Positions 16,622 to 24,904 of a stretch of DNA of 64,000 nt are shown piece by piece. Made by a program: the position numbers and the translations under genes. Within the stretch, counting starts at the first letter, position 1, and each line of letters starts with the position of its first letter. The notes under the pieces are model-generated. The model worked only from the letters and a program-made list of their open reading frames with translations, did no database searches and was not told the DNA's origin. Source of the DNA: CAWKOH01 sp963851245 (GTDB taxonomy: Bacteria > Actinomycetota > Acidimicrobiia > Acidimicrobiales > Palsa-688); the NCBI GenBank assembly GCA_963851245.1, contig CAWKOH010000014.1, forward strand, positions 1 to 64,000. Reading direction: 5' to 3'.

Positions 16622-18046
16622 CTAGGCCGCGACGGCCGCCGGGCGGCGGTCGGCCCAGGGCAGGGCCTCCTCCAGTTGGGCCGCGACTCGGAGCAGTCGG
16701 GCTTCGCCCCAGGGGCCGCCGACCAACTGGACTCCGATCGGCAGCCCCTGGTCGGTCATGTGGGTGGGCAGCGATATGGCCGGTTGCCCCGTCATGTTGA
16801 AGCCGGAGGTGAGCACGGCCATCTGGAAGACTTGCATCGCCGGTCCGCCCCCGCCTGCCCCCTGGTGGACGGCGGCCAGAATCTCACCGGCCCGGGGCGG
16901 CTCGATGGTCATGGTGGGACAGACCAGAATGTCGAACTCGCTGACCCACCGGCCCACGATCTGCCGGCACAGGCGCTGGAGCTGGCGGACGGACCGGACG
17001 TAGGTGAGGCTGTCGACGCCGATAGCGGCCTGGCGGTTGGCCCTGACATGCGGCTCCGCCTTCTCCCAGTCGACGCCGTCGTAGTCGGCCAACCCCGAGT
17101 TGACGACGTTCAGGAAGTACTCGATGAAGTCGGGCGGCACGTCGTAGGTGCTGTGGGCCACGTGGTGACCCAGCTTCTCGAGCGCGGCAGCCGCCTCTGT
17201 CGCCGCCCGAGCGCACACCGGGTCCATCGGCAATCCGAGCGGGGCTTCATCTACCAGGCCCACCCGCAGATGCCCCGGGTCGGCGCCGACCTCGCCCAGG
17301 AACGGACGCTCCGGTGCCGGGGCGTTGTACCACTGGCCCAGGTCCGGGCCGCAGGTCGCGTCGAGTATGGCCGCCGTGTCCGCCACGTCACGGGTTACCA
17401 CCCCCTCGACTACACCGCCTTCCCATGAAAACATCCGGGTCGGGATCCGACCCCGGCTCACCTTTAGACCGACCAGGCCGCAGCAGGAAGCAGGGATGCG
17501 AATGGAACCGCCTCCGTCGTTGGCGTGGGCCACGCTGTACATGCCCGCGGCGGTCGCAGCGGCGGCGCCTCCACTCGACCCGCCCGGCGTCCGGTCCAGG
17601 TCCCAGGGATTCCGGGAGATGCCGTAACGGTCGTTCTCGGCGGCCGTTATGGGGCCGAACTCGGGGGTATTGGTACGTCCGGTGAGGATGAAACCGGCCT
17701 GCTTGAAAGCCTCGACGATCAGCTCGCTCTCCTCCGACAGGCCGGCGGGAGCGGCCCAGGAGCCGTAGGTGACGGGCCAGCCCGCCACCTTGGTCAGGTC
17801 CTTGATCGGGATCGGAACTCCGTGGAAGGGTCCCAGGTCGTCGCCTCGGGTGACCGCCTTGGTGGCCTCGGCTGCCGCCGCCCTGGCTTCATCATCGTTG
17901 CGCCAGATGACCGCGTTGACCGCGCCGTTCGTCTCATCGATGCGAGCCAGGGTGGCGTCGAGCACTTCGAGCGGGCTGACCTCCCGGGCCTTGATGGCTG
18001 CGGCTAGAGATCGGGCGGTCCTGAAAGTGAGGTCATGGTCCCCCAT
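16622..18046 (-). CDS. Amidase signature-family enzyme
   Basis: This 474-residue protein shows the amidase signature fold: catalytic Lys in PIPIKDLT, the Gly/Ser-rich TPGGSSGGAAAATAAG, and the cis-Ser and nucleophile Ser in the GGGSIRIPASCCGLVGLK region. The C-terminus contains GQPAISLPTHMTDQGLPIGV, typical of amidases and 6-aminohexanoate cyclic-dimer hydrolase-like proteins. It hydrolyses a carboxamide; the substrate cannot be told from sequence. It is not GatA on context, since no gatB or gatC is adjacent. Confidence 0.9.
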   Translation of the reverse strand: MGDHDLTFRTARSLAAAIKAREVSPLEVLDATLARIDETNGAVNAVIWRNDDEARAAAAEATKAVTRGDDLGPFHGVPIPIKDLTKVAGWPVTYGSWAAPAGLSEESELIVEAFKQAGFILTGRTNTPEFGPITAAENDRYGISRNPWDLDRTPGGSSGGAAAATAAGMYSVAHANDGGGSIRIPASCCGLVGLKVSRGRIPTRMFSWEGGVVEGVVTRDVADTAAILDATCGPDLGQWYNAPAPERPFLGEVGADPGHLRVGLVDEAPLGLPMDPVCARAATEAAAALEKLGHHVAHSTYDVPPDFIEYFLNVVNSGLADYDGVDWEKAEPHVRANRQAAIGVDSLTYVRSVRQLQRLCRQIVGRWVSEFDILVCPTMTIEPPRAGEILAAVHQGAGGGGPAMQVFQMAVLTSGFNMTGQPAISLPTHMTDQGLPIGVQLVGGPWGEARLLRVAAQLEEALPWADRRPAAVAA

Positions 18047-18124
18047 AGCTCCGACGTTACCGGAGCACAGTGACGGAACGGCGGGTCCCCCAGTGGCCGC
18101 GACCGCTGTGGTTCACTACGTTCT

Positions 18125-18967
18125 GTGGCCTTTGTCACGAACGGGCTACCGCTGTCTCGTCGCAGCGTGCTCTTCCGGGTGGCGGCCGAGCCGTCGCTCC
18201 TGTTGACCAGCGGTCCCCGGGCCCTCCTCCTGCAGGTGGCACATCCGTCGGTGGCCGCCGGCGTGGCTCAGCACTCGGACTACCGGTCCCGGCCCTGGAC
18301 ACGGCTGTTTCGGACTCTCGCCGTGGTGACCGCGATCACCTTCGCGGATCCGGACCGATCCCGCGAAGCAGCGCGCCAGCTTCGGCGGCGGCACGCGGAG
18401 ATCAGTGGCACGACGGAGGACGGAGCAGCGTACGACGCGCTCGACCCCGATCTGCTCCTGTGGGTCTGGGCCACGCTGGGTGACGGCCTGGTCCGATCCC
18501 ATGAGCACTTCGTGCACCCGCTCACCGACGTCGAGCGGGAGGAGCTGTATTCAGAATGGAAGCTGGTCGCCTACGCCTGCGGAGTACCACAGGGCGCCTG
18601 CCCGGAGACCTGGGCCGACTTCGGGGTCTACTTCCGCGACGTTCTGGACGCCGAACTGGTCCCTACCGAAGTGGCCTGCACCGTCGCCGGCTACCTTCGG
18701 CGCCCGCCGGTCCCCTTCCCGCTCAACATCATCTCGGGCGAATTCATGCACATCCTCGCGGGCGGCCAGCTCCCCGTCCCCCTTCGGCGCGACCTGGGAT
18801 TCAGCTGGAACCCGGCACGTCAGCTGGCGTTCGACGTCACCGCCACCGCATCGCGGTTGGCGGGGCGGGTCATCCCGGGCGGCGTCCGGCGGGCGCCGGT
18901 AGCGGTGGCCACCGCGTCCCCGGTGCTGTCGGGCCTCGCGGCCGGCTACGTGACCACCAATCATTAA
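18125..18967 (+). CDS. MpaB-family oxygenase (DUF2236)
   Basis: The 280-residue protein has the DUF2236/MpaB-like pattern: LLTSGPRALLLQVAHPSVAAGVAQHS near the N-terminus (likely heme-related His), ITFADPDRSREAARQLRRRH, LLLWVWATLGDGLVRSHEHF and YLRRPPVPFPLNIISG. The family is related to the rubber oxygenase Lcp and to fungal MpaB, b-type heme proteins that oxidatively cleave C=C bonds. No signal peptide is visible, so it is probably cytoplasmic or membrane-peripheral. Start is GTG. Substrate unknown. Confidence 0.82.
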   Translation: MAFVTNGLPLSRRSVLFRVAAEPSLLLTSGPRALLLQVAHPSVAAGVAQHSDYRSRPWTRLFRTLAVVTAITFADPDRSREAARQLRRRHAEISGTTEDGAAYDALDPDLLLWVWATLGDGLVRSHEHFVHPLTDVEREELYSEWKLVAYACGVPQGACPETWADFGVYFRDVLDAELVPTEVACTVAGYLRRPPVPFPLNIISGEFMHILAGGQLPVPLRRDLGFSWNPARQLAFDVTATASRLAGRVIPGGVRRAPVAVATASPVLSGLAAGYVTTNH

Positions 18968-19027
18968 AACCTTTATACACCTCTGCTATAAACCTCGCCC
19001 ACTAATCATCTAGCAGGGGGCACAGCT

Positions 19028-21930
19028 ATGAACGATCTGCCGGCTACGAGGCAATTCGCGCGCCCGACAGCGTTACGGAGAGCCGGTCGGCGCTCTCTCT
19101 ACTACCGCTTTAACCGAAACTCGACCAGCTTCGCCGAGACTTGGCCCGATGGGCCAACCGGTGGGTCAGTCACCAAAGGAAATATCCGTGGGCCTCACAC
19201 GCTTTGTAGACGAGCTCCCTTTCAAGAGGCCGGGGACCCGGTCGTCAATAGGAGCAGCGAAAGCGTACGCCGGCTTCCTCGCCTCAAGGACGGGGTAAAG
19301 AAGGCTGCTAGAGGCATTGGCTGGCAATTCCGGCTGCTGGTGGCGAGCGCTTTGGTCGTGTCGGTGATTGGCATCTCGACCGTTTCGGCCGGCGCGTCTC
19401 AGGCCAGTGGTGTCGCTCCAGCAAACGAGAGCGCAGCCGCGAAGGGAATTCGTCCGGGAGCGACACCACTGCGGGCTGCCGGCGGGTCCATGGCATCCAA
19501 CGCCGCGCCAATCGCGGCTTCGGGGCGGACGTCGAATGCGCTGACCCCGGCTGTGTCCGCCGGCGGAGGGCTTCCCATTTCATACTCCGGTCAGCTGCAA
19601 ATCGACAACGCCGATCCGCTTATCTTCCAAGGCGTGGCGTGCCCGTCAGCATCGCTCTGCGTCGCGGTGGACAGTGACGGCAACGTGGTTACGTCTACCA
19701 GCCCGACAGGTGGACCCTCAGCATGGAAGGTAACCACCATCGACTCGTCGTGGGACTCCGGTCTGACCGGCGTGTCTTGCCCGAGCACATCTCTGTGCGT
19801 GGCCGTTGACGACTTCGGCGACATATTCACGTCCTCGAATCCTGGTGCGAGCCCTCCAACATGGACCCCACTCCTACAGGCGGATCCGGGCCACGCCTTC
19901 TTCAGTGTTTCCTGTCCGTCGACATCTCTCTGCGTGGCGGTGGACAACGTGGGCAACGTCGTCACCTCCTCCAGCCCGACTGTTGCGGCCTCTTGGTCGT
20001 CGCCGGCAGACATCGACGAGACCAGAGTGATCAATGACATCGCCTGCCCCGGTACCACCCTGTGCCTGGCGGTCGACAATGCCGGCAACGTCATTACATC
20101 CAATACCCCGACGGTGTCGACCTCTTGGAGCACGACACCATCGGTCTCGAGCAACGCTATGTATGGGATATGGTGCGCCGGCATCACCCAATGCATAGCC
20201 TCCGATGCTGAAGGTAATGTATTCACATACACGTCCGGGGTATGGAGCGTGGCGACCGACATCGCCGGCAGCGACGTTCTGGGGGCCGTCTCGTGTCCCT
20301 CCACAGCGTTGTGCGTAGTCGCGGACGAAACGGCGGGCAGCATGCTCTATTCGACGAACCCATTCGATGCGTCGCCGGTCTGGACTCCTGTTACCGGAGT
20401 CGACGCTGCCGCCAACGGGCTGTTCAACGTCTCGTGCCCGAGTACGACCTTGTGTGTCGCCGCTGATGCGAACGGGAACGTCTTCACGTCAACCAGTGGA
20501 GGCACCACATGGAGAGCTACAGCGACGAGCGACACGAGCGGAAACCTGACCGGCGCCTCCTGTACGTCGACGAACCTATGCGTAGCCGTCGACGCCTCCC
20601 CCTTCGACAACGCCGGCAACGTGCTGACCTCGACCAATCCGTTCGCGCCGTCGCCAACATGGGCGGTCACATTGATTGATTCGTCATATGGCCTGGACGC
20701 CGTGACCTGCCCGACCACGACCCTCTGCGTGGCGGTCGACCAGCACGGAAACGTGCTGACCTCAACCAACCCGACAGGTGGAGCGAGTGCATGGACGGCC
20801 GCCGACGTCGATGGAGTCACCCCCATATGGTCAATCTCTTGTCCGTCCACAACACTTTGCCTGGCCGGCGATAGCAACGGGAACATCCTCGAATCAGCGG
20901 ATCCAACCGGTGGCACATCGGCATGGCAATCCGGAGGTATCACGCCCGGACAGGGAATCGAAGCTATTTCCTGTCCCAACGCGGAGTCGTGCGTACTCGC
21001 CACCGACGAAGGCCAGGTCTCGTCGGCAGGTGATGCGTCACTCGGGACCTACTCGGGCTCGTGGGTAGCACATGGAGTTGCCTCTGATCCGATCTATGCG
21101 CTCACATGTCCATCAACACCCTTGGGCACAGCCCCCGAGGCGTACCTATGCGTTGCTGGCGACGCAGACGGAAATATCTACACAGGTGACGTAACGAACT
21201 CAAGTTGGTCCTCCTTCAGCGCAGTCATTGACGCCCCGGTTGCGGGTGTCTCCTGTTCCACTGTCCATCCCTGCATGGCAGTCGACGGCTACGGCGACGT
21301 GTTGCCGTCTGTAAATCCAACGGGCGGCCCGAGCGCCTGGGGTTTCGACACCATCAATCCCGATACCAGTTTCACTAACGACACCTTCCTCACCGGCGTC
21401 TCCTGCACCACGATCGGAACCTGCCTGCTGCTCGACCGCCACGGGCACGCCGTCACCGCTACCTTTGCGCCGGCGTTCGGGCTGCTTCCGGGCGCGGCCA
21501 ATGCCATCGCCATTGGAGGGAACACGGCGTGGGTCCTGGGCACGAGCGCGGTGTCTGGCGGATACGGGATCTACAAGTGGACCGGCAGTGCGTGGGCGGC
21601 AGTTCCCGGCGGCGCGGTGAAGATCGCGGTCGGGCCTGACGGTAACCCGTGGGTGGTCAACTCGGCGCACCGCATCTACCGATACACCGGGAGCGGCTGG
21701 TCATGGAACCAGGTGCCGCCTCAGCGATCGGTATCGGCGGCACCAGCGGCACCGGAACACCCTGGGTCGTCGGCACCATTCCAACCGCCGGCGGCGACAC
21801 CATATACCGCTGGAACGGAAGCAACTGGGTCAACGTGCCCGGCGGCGCCGTGGGCATCGCGGCCGGCTCGGTAGGGAACCTGTGGGTGGTCAACTCCGTG
21901 CACCGGATCTACGCCTCGTCCACTATCTGA
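19028..21930 (+). CDS. Secreted Cys-paired beta-propeller repeat protein with tectonin-like C-terminus
   Basis: After an N-terminal region and a hydrophobic segment (FRLLVASALVVSVIGISTVS, about residues 105-125) the protein holds about 14 repeats of roughly 40-50 residues with the core SCPSTSLCVAVDxxGNVxTS, each with a Cys pair spaced by about five residues. The C-terminus switches to tectonin-type repeats (NAIAIGGNTAWVLG, KIAVGPDGNPWVVN, HRIYRYTGSGW). A break near 21710 separates the last repeat from the TGA at 21928-21930. The long N-terminus before the hydrophobic segment is odd, and the true start may be further in. It is likely a secreted or surface binding protein; no catalytic site is seen. 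Confidence 0.75.
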
Positions 21931-22032
21931 CGGATTCGATTCGAACGCCATCAGGGGGCAGCACGGTAGCCCGGGCGTGCGCCACGCTCGGGCTACCCGG
22001 CAAGTCCCGGGATCCTTACAAAGACGCTGGGG

Positions 22033-23220
22033 CTACGAGGCACCCCAAGGGCCGGGAAGGCCCGCCAGCCGCTTTTCGAGCCAGCGCCGCTCCGCATTGT
22101 CGGGTGCGAGGTTAAGGGCTCGCACGTAGGCGTCACGAGCCTCCTCCGTCCGGCCCACCCGGCTCAGCAGTTCGGCTCTCGACGAATGGAGATATAGGTA
22201 GTCATCGAGGGGGAGGCTGTCCATGATCTCGAGACCAGCCCCCGGCCCGTCGGCGTGGGCGACGGCGACAGCCCGGTTCAATGCGACGATCGCCGAGCCC
22301 GTCAGGCGGCCCAGTTCACCATAGAGGGCGGCGATCTGAGGCCAGTCGCAGTGCTCATCGGTGTGTAAAGAAGCGATGGCAGCCTGTATCACGTAGGGGC
22401 CCCGGCCGCCGAGGGCAAAGGCCCGCCCCAGAAGCGCTCGCCCGTCCACGATCTGCTGGGTGTCCCATCGGGACCGATCCTGATCCGCGAGCAGGACCAG
22501 CTCACCGTCGCGGAACCGCGCTTCGCGTCGAGAGTCGTGAAGCAGCATCATGGCCAAGAGCCCGTGGGCCTCGGGCTCGTCGGGCATCAGCTCAACCAGC
22601 GCCCGTCCGAGCCACAGCGCCTCCCCGGCCAGATCGCCGCGCCCGCCGTAGCCCTCGTTGAAAATCAGGTAGATGACGGCGAGCACCGCGGCCAGCCGCT
22701 CGGGCAAGAGATGCCTGGGCGGCACCCGGAACGGAATGCCGGCGAGCTTTATCTTTCGCTTGGCCCGGACCAGTCGCTGCGCCATAGTCGGTACGGGTAC
22801 AAGGAAAGCTCGTGCGATCTCGTCGGTCGTTAGACCGCCCAGTGTCCGTAACGTGAGCGCGACCTGTGCCTCGATGGCGAGAGCCGGGTGACAGCACGTG
22901 AAGATCAGCTCCAGGCGCTCATCGGGAAAGTTCGTGGTCGTCATTTCCTTCTCCCCTGCCTCCTGCATCTGGAGCAGGCCCTTCTTCGCCGAAAGCGTTC
23001 GATCCCGGCGAATGCGGTCGATGGCCCCGTTTCGGGCCGTGGTAAGGAGCCAGGCCCGCGGATTGGGGGGATACCCGTCGATAGGCCAGCGCTCGGCCGC
23101 TCTCGCGAAGGCGTCCTGAGCGGCTTCCTCGGCGAGGTCGAAATCGCCGAGGAAGCCGATCAGCGAGGCGACCACGCCTCCCCACTCGTCGCGAAAGGTC
23201 TGGTCGAGGATCGCTACCAC
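22033..23220 (-). CDS. ECF-type sigma factor with C-terminal TPR-like domain (ECF42 group)
   Basis: Region 2 is seen in DFDLAEEAAQDAFARAAERWP and PRAWLLTTARNGAIDRIRRDR, and region 4 in ALTLRTLGGLTTDEIARAFLVP with the helix TMAQRLVRAKRKI. A 200-residue C-terminal extension (LPERLAAVLAVIYLIFNEGY, HGLLAMMLLHDSR, ALNRAVAVAHADGP) is the TPR-like domain that marks group ECF42. These sigma factors are encoded next to DGPF/YCII proteins, as here: its GTG overlaps the stop of the upstream YCII gene by 7 nt. No anti-sigma factor is nearby, as expected for the group, in which the C-terminal extension controls activity. Confidence 0.92.
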   Translation of the reverse strand: MVAILDQTFRDEWGGVVASLIGFLGDFDLAEEAAQDAFARAAERWPIDGYPPNPRAWLLTTARNGAIDRIRRDRTLSAKKGLLQMQEAGEKEMTTTNFPDERLELIFTCCHPALAIEAQVALTLRTLGGLTTDEIARAFLVPVPTMAQRLVRAKRKIKLAGIPFRVPPRHLLPERLAAVLAVIYLIFNEGYGGRGDLAGEALWLGRALVELMPDEPEAHGLLAMMLLHDSRREARFRDGELVLLADQDRSRWDTQQIVDGRALLGRAFALGGRGPYVIQAAIASLHTDEHCDWPQIAALYGELGRLTGSAIVALNRAVAVAHADGPGAGLEIMDSLPLDDYLYLHSSRAELLSRVGRTEEARDAYVRALNLAPDNAERRWLEKRLAGLPGPWGAS

Positions 23221-23573
23221 TCCATGATGGGGCGGACCTCGATAGCGCCTCCCAGGCGAGCCGCCGGGATTCGGGCCGCCAGCTCTATGGCCGCGTCGAG
23301 GTCGTCCGCCTCATAGATCAGATAGCCATTGAGCGCTTCCTTGGTCTCCACGAACGGCCCATCGGTCGTCAGTGTCTTGCCGTCCTGCACCCTGACTGTC
23401 GTAGCGGTCTCGGGCGGCTGCAGGCCGTTGCCCGGCGTGACCCCGGGAGTCTCGTTGATCGCCTTGTAGGCGGCGTAGATCCCGTGCTGCTCCTCCTCGG
23501 ACAGGGTGGCCCAGGCCTCAGGGTCTAGTGGAGTCGGTGTGGTCCCCTGATGGATCATCAACATGTACTTCAT
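23214..23573 (-). CDS. YCII-related DGPF-domain protein
   Basis: This 119-residue protein begins MKYMLMIHQG and contains the motif TTDGPFVETKEALNGYLI that names DGPF proteins, ending EVRPIMEW. The ATG at 23573 has a strong Shine-Dalgarno stretch (AGGAGGAGC). It overlaps the downstream sigma factor gene, forming the conserved ECF42/DGPF pair. YCII domains adopt a ferredoxin-like fold. The DGPF proteins are thought to be targets or modulators of their sigma factor, though their chemistry is unknown. Confidence 0.9.
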   Translation of the reverse strand: MKYMLMIHQGTTPTPLDPEAWATLSEEEQHGIYAAYKAINETPGVTPGNGLQPPETATTVRVQDGKTLTTDGPFVETKEALNGYLIYEADDLDAAIELAARIPAARLGGAIEVRPIMEW

Positions 23574-23658
23574 TCCTTGCTCCTCCTCTGGATGTTCGCC
23601 ACCTAGACGAACGAGGAGCGGCTGGATCGACAGCCAGTTCCACAAAACCCCCGGAGCC

Positions 23659-24582
23659 TCAGGACGACGGCGCGGGCAGGCGCTCCTGGGGGTAGCCGGG
23701 ATAGGACTCCTTGAATACCCCGGAGTGCAGCAGCACGCTTGCAACCGGCTTTCCGTTCTCGATATCGCTCAGGCTGGTTCGAGTCCAGTAGGACTCGGTC
23801 CGCCGGCTCTGGCTGAGCCCGACGACTTCACGATCGAGGGCGTAATCCTGGCCAACCAGGACCGGTCCGTTTATCAGACGGATCTCGAGGTCCAGGAACA
23901 GCCCCAGCGAGGGTGATCGCACCGGCCACTGATCTCCGGATCGATTGGCGATCACACTGATCATCTCGATGGGTACCACCGGACGACCCCAGGGTGACGA
24001 GGAACTGCCCTCGGCGGTGTACCAAGGGTGCGGTTCGGTGATCTTGGCCAGCTTGTCCCCCAGTGAGAAGGGATAAAGGGATCCGTTGCTCTTCCCGAAG
24101 TCGATGGCGACCACTTCCTCCCGGCCTCGCATGCCTACCGTCAGCTGGTCGACCACGAAAAGCTGGCCGGCGTCTCCCTGAGACGCCCTCCTGGCCTCCA
24201 GCTCGGTCTGGGGATGGTCGGGCCCGACCGATGCGGTACCCCTTAACACTGCTGTGCCATCGACCTTTCGGGCTTCGATCCGACCCAGCCCTTGACCATC
24301 GAGAGCGAGCGATGCCTGAACCTGCTCTCCCTCGAAGACCATGGCCTGGAAGTGGCTGCTTATACAACCTCGCTCGAACCAATCTTGACCCCAGACCAGA
24401 TAGGCGAGGGGGTCGAACTGGCTGAAGTGGGTCGGACCCTCGATCGGCGCGCCGGCCAACCCCACCGACGCCGCCGTCTCTGTGTCATGAACGCTGGCGT
24501 GGCCGTCGACTTCCTGGCCAGCCAGCATTTGGGCGGGTACCCGCCAGGGGCCAGTCAGGGTGATCTCTGTCGCGAAGCGCAT
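23659..24582 (-). CDS. Double hot-dog (MaoC/thioesterase-like) protein, unknown substrate
   Basis: This 307-residue protein has an N-terminal half with VDGHASVHDTETAASVGLAGAPIEGPTHFSQFDP, resembling the MaoC or acyl-CoA thioesterase hot-dog fold, and a second half with PVVPIEMISVIANRS and VLVGQDYALDREVVGLSQSRRTESYWTRT, resembling another hot-dog unit. No clear catalytic Asp/His hydratase motif is visible. It may hydrolyse or bind an acyl thioester. It is read alone, downstream of the repeat element copy B. Confidence 0.55.
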   Translation of the reverse strand: MRFATEITLTGPWRVPAQMLAGQEVDGHASVHDTETAASVGLAGAPIEGPTHFSQFDPLAYLVWGQDWFERGCISSHFQAMVFEGEQVQASLALDGQGLGRIEARKVDGTAVLRGTASVGPDHPQTELEARRASQGDAGQLFVVDQLTVGMRGREEVVAIDFGKSNGSLYPFSLGDKLAKITEPHPWYTAEGSSSSPWGRPVVPIEMISVIANRSGDQWPVRSPSLGLFLDLEIRLINGPVLVGQDYALDREVVGLSQSRRTESYWTRTSLSDIENGKPVASVLLHSGVFKESYPGYPQERLPAPSS

Positions 24583-24692
24583 GCCCGATCACGCTAGCGA
24601 CCGACGCCGGCGCTGGTGCCGGCGGCGGGGTCGCCGGCGCGTCCCGGCGCATCCGGGCGCTCTTGGCCGCGCCGGTTCGGGACCCCGTTTAC

Positions 24693-24802
24693 CTAATGCA
24701 ACACAAGTCGGCTCCGAAAGCGAACCCTCGTTGCATTACGTTCGATCTACGCACCTAATGCAGCACCAGTGAGCCTTTGACCGACAACCACTGTTGCGTT
24801 AG
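24693..24802. repeat. Four-word palindromic intergenic element, copy B
   Basis: Words ctaatgcaac (24693), cgttgcattacg (24729-24740), cctaatgcagca (24754-24765) and gttgcgttag (24793-24802) lie at offsets 0, 36, 61 and 100 with orientation +,-,+,-. This geometry matches copy A at 9990-10102 to within 1 bp, and the stretch accctcgttgc is shared. The element fills most of the 322-bp gap 24583-24904 along with GC-rich palindromes and a 20-bp tandem repeat. Confidence 0.75.
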
Positions 24803-24813
24803 CGCGATAGAGA

Positions 24814-24868
24814 CCCCTTTACCCGGCGCCGGCCCCCTTTACCCGGCGCCGGCCCCCTTTACCCGGCC
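24814..24868. repeat. 20-bp tandem repeat, about 2.75 units
   Basis: The unit cccctttacccggcgccggc occurs at 24814-24833 and 24834-24853, with a partial third copy to 24868. Each unit includes the palindrome ggcgcc. It lies directly after repeat element copy B and just downstream of the acyltransferase stop. Confidence 0.85.
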
Positions 24869-24904
24869 ACGCCGGCCCCCGACTCGCCGGCTCCCCGCCC
24901 AGCG

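Noticed and set aside
15838..16800. 320-residue plus-strand open frame opposite the CDF exporter
   Set aside because: Composition is an antisense echo of the transporter (His/Asp/Gly-rich, no motif) and the CDF gene is intact.
24814..24868. Possible CRISPR array in the 20-bp repeats
   Set aside because: Units are directly adjacent with no spacers; it is a simple tandem repeat.
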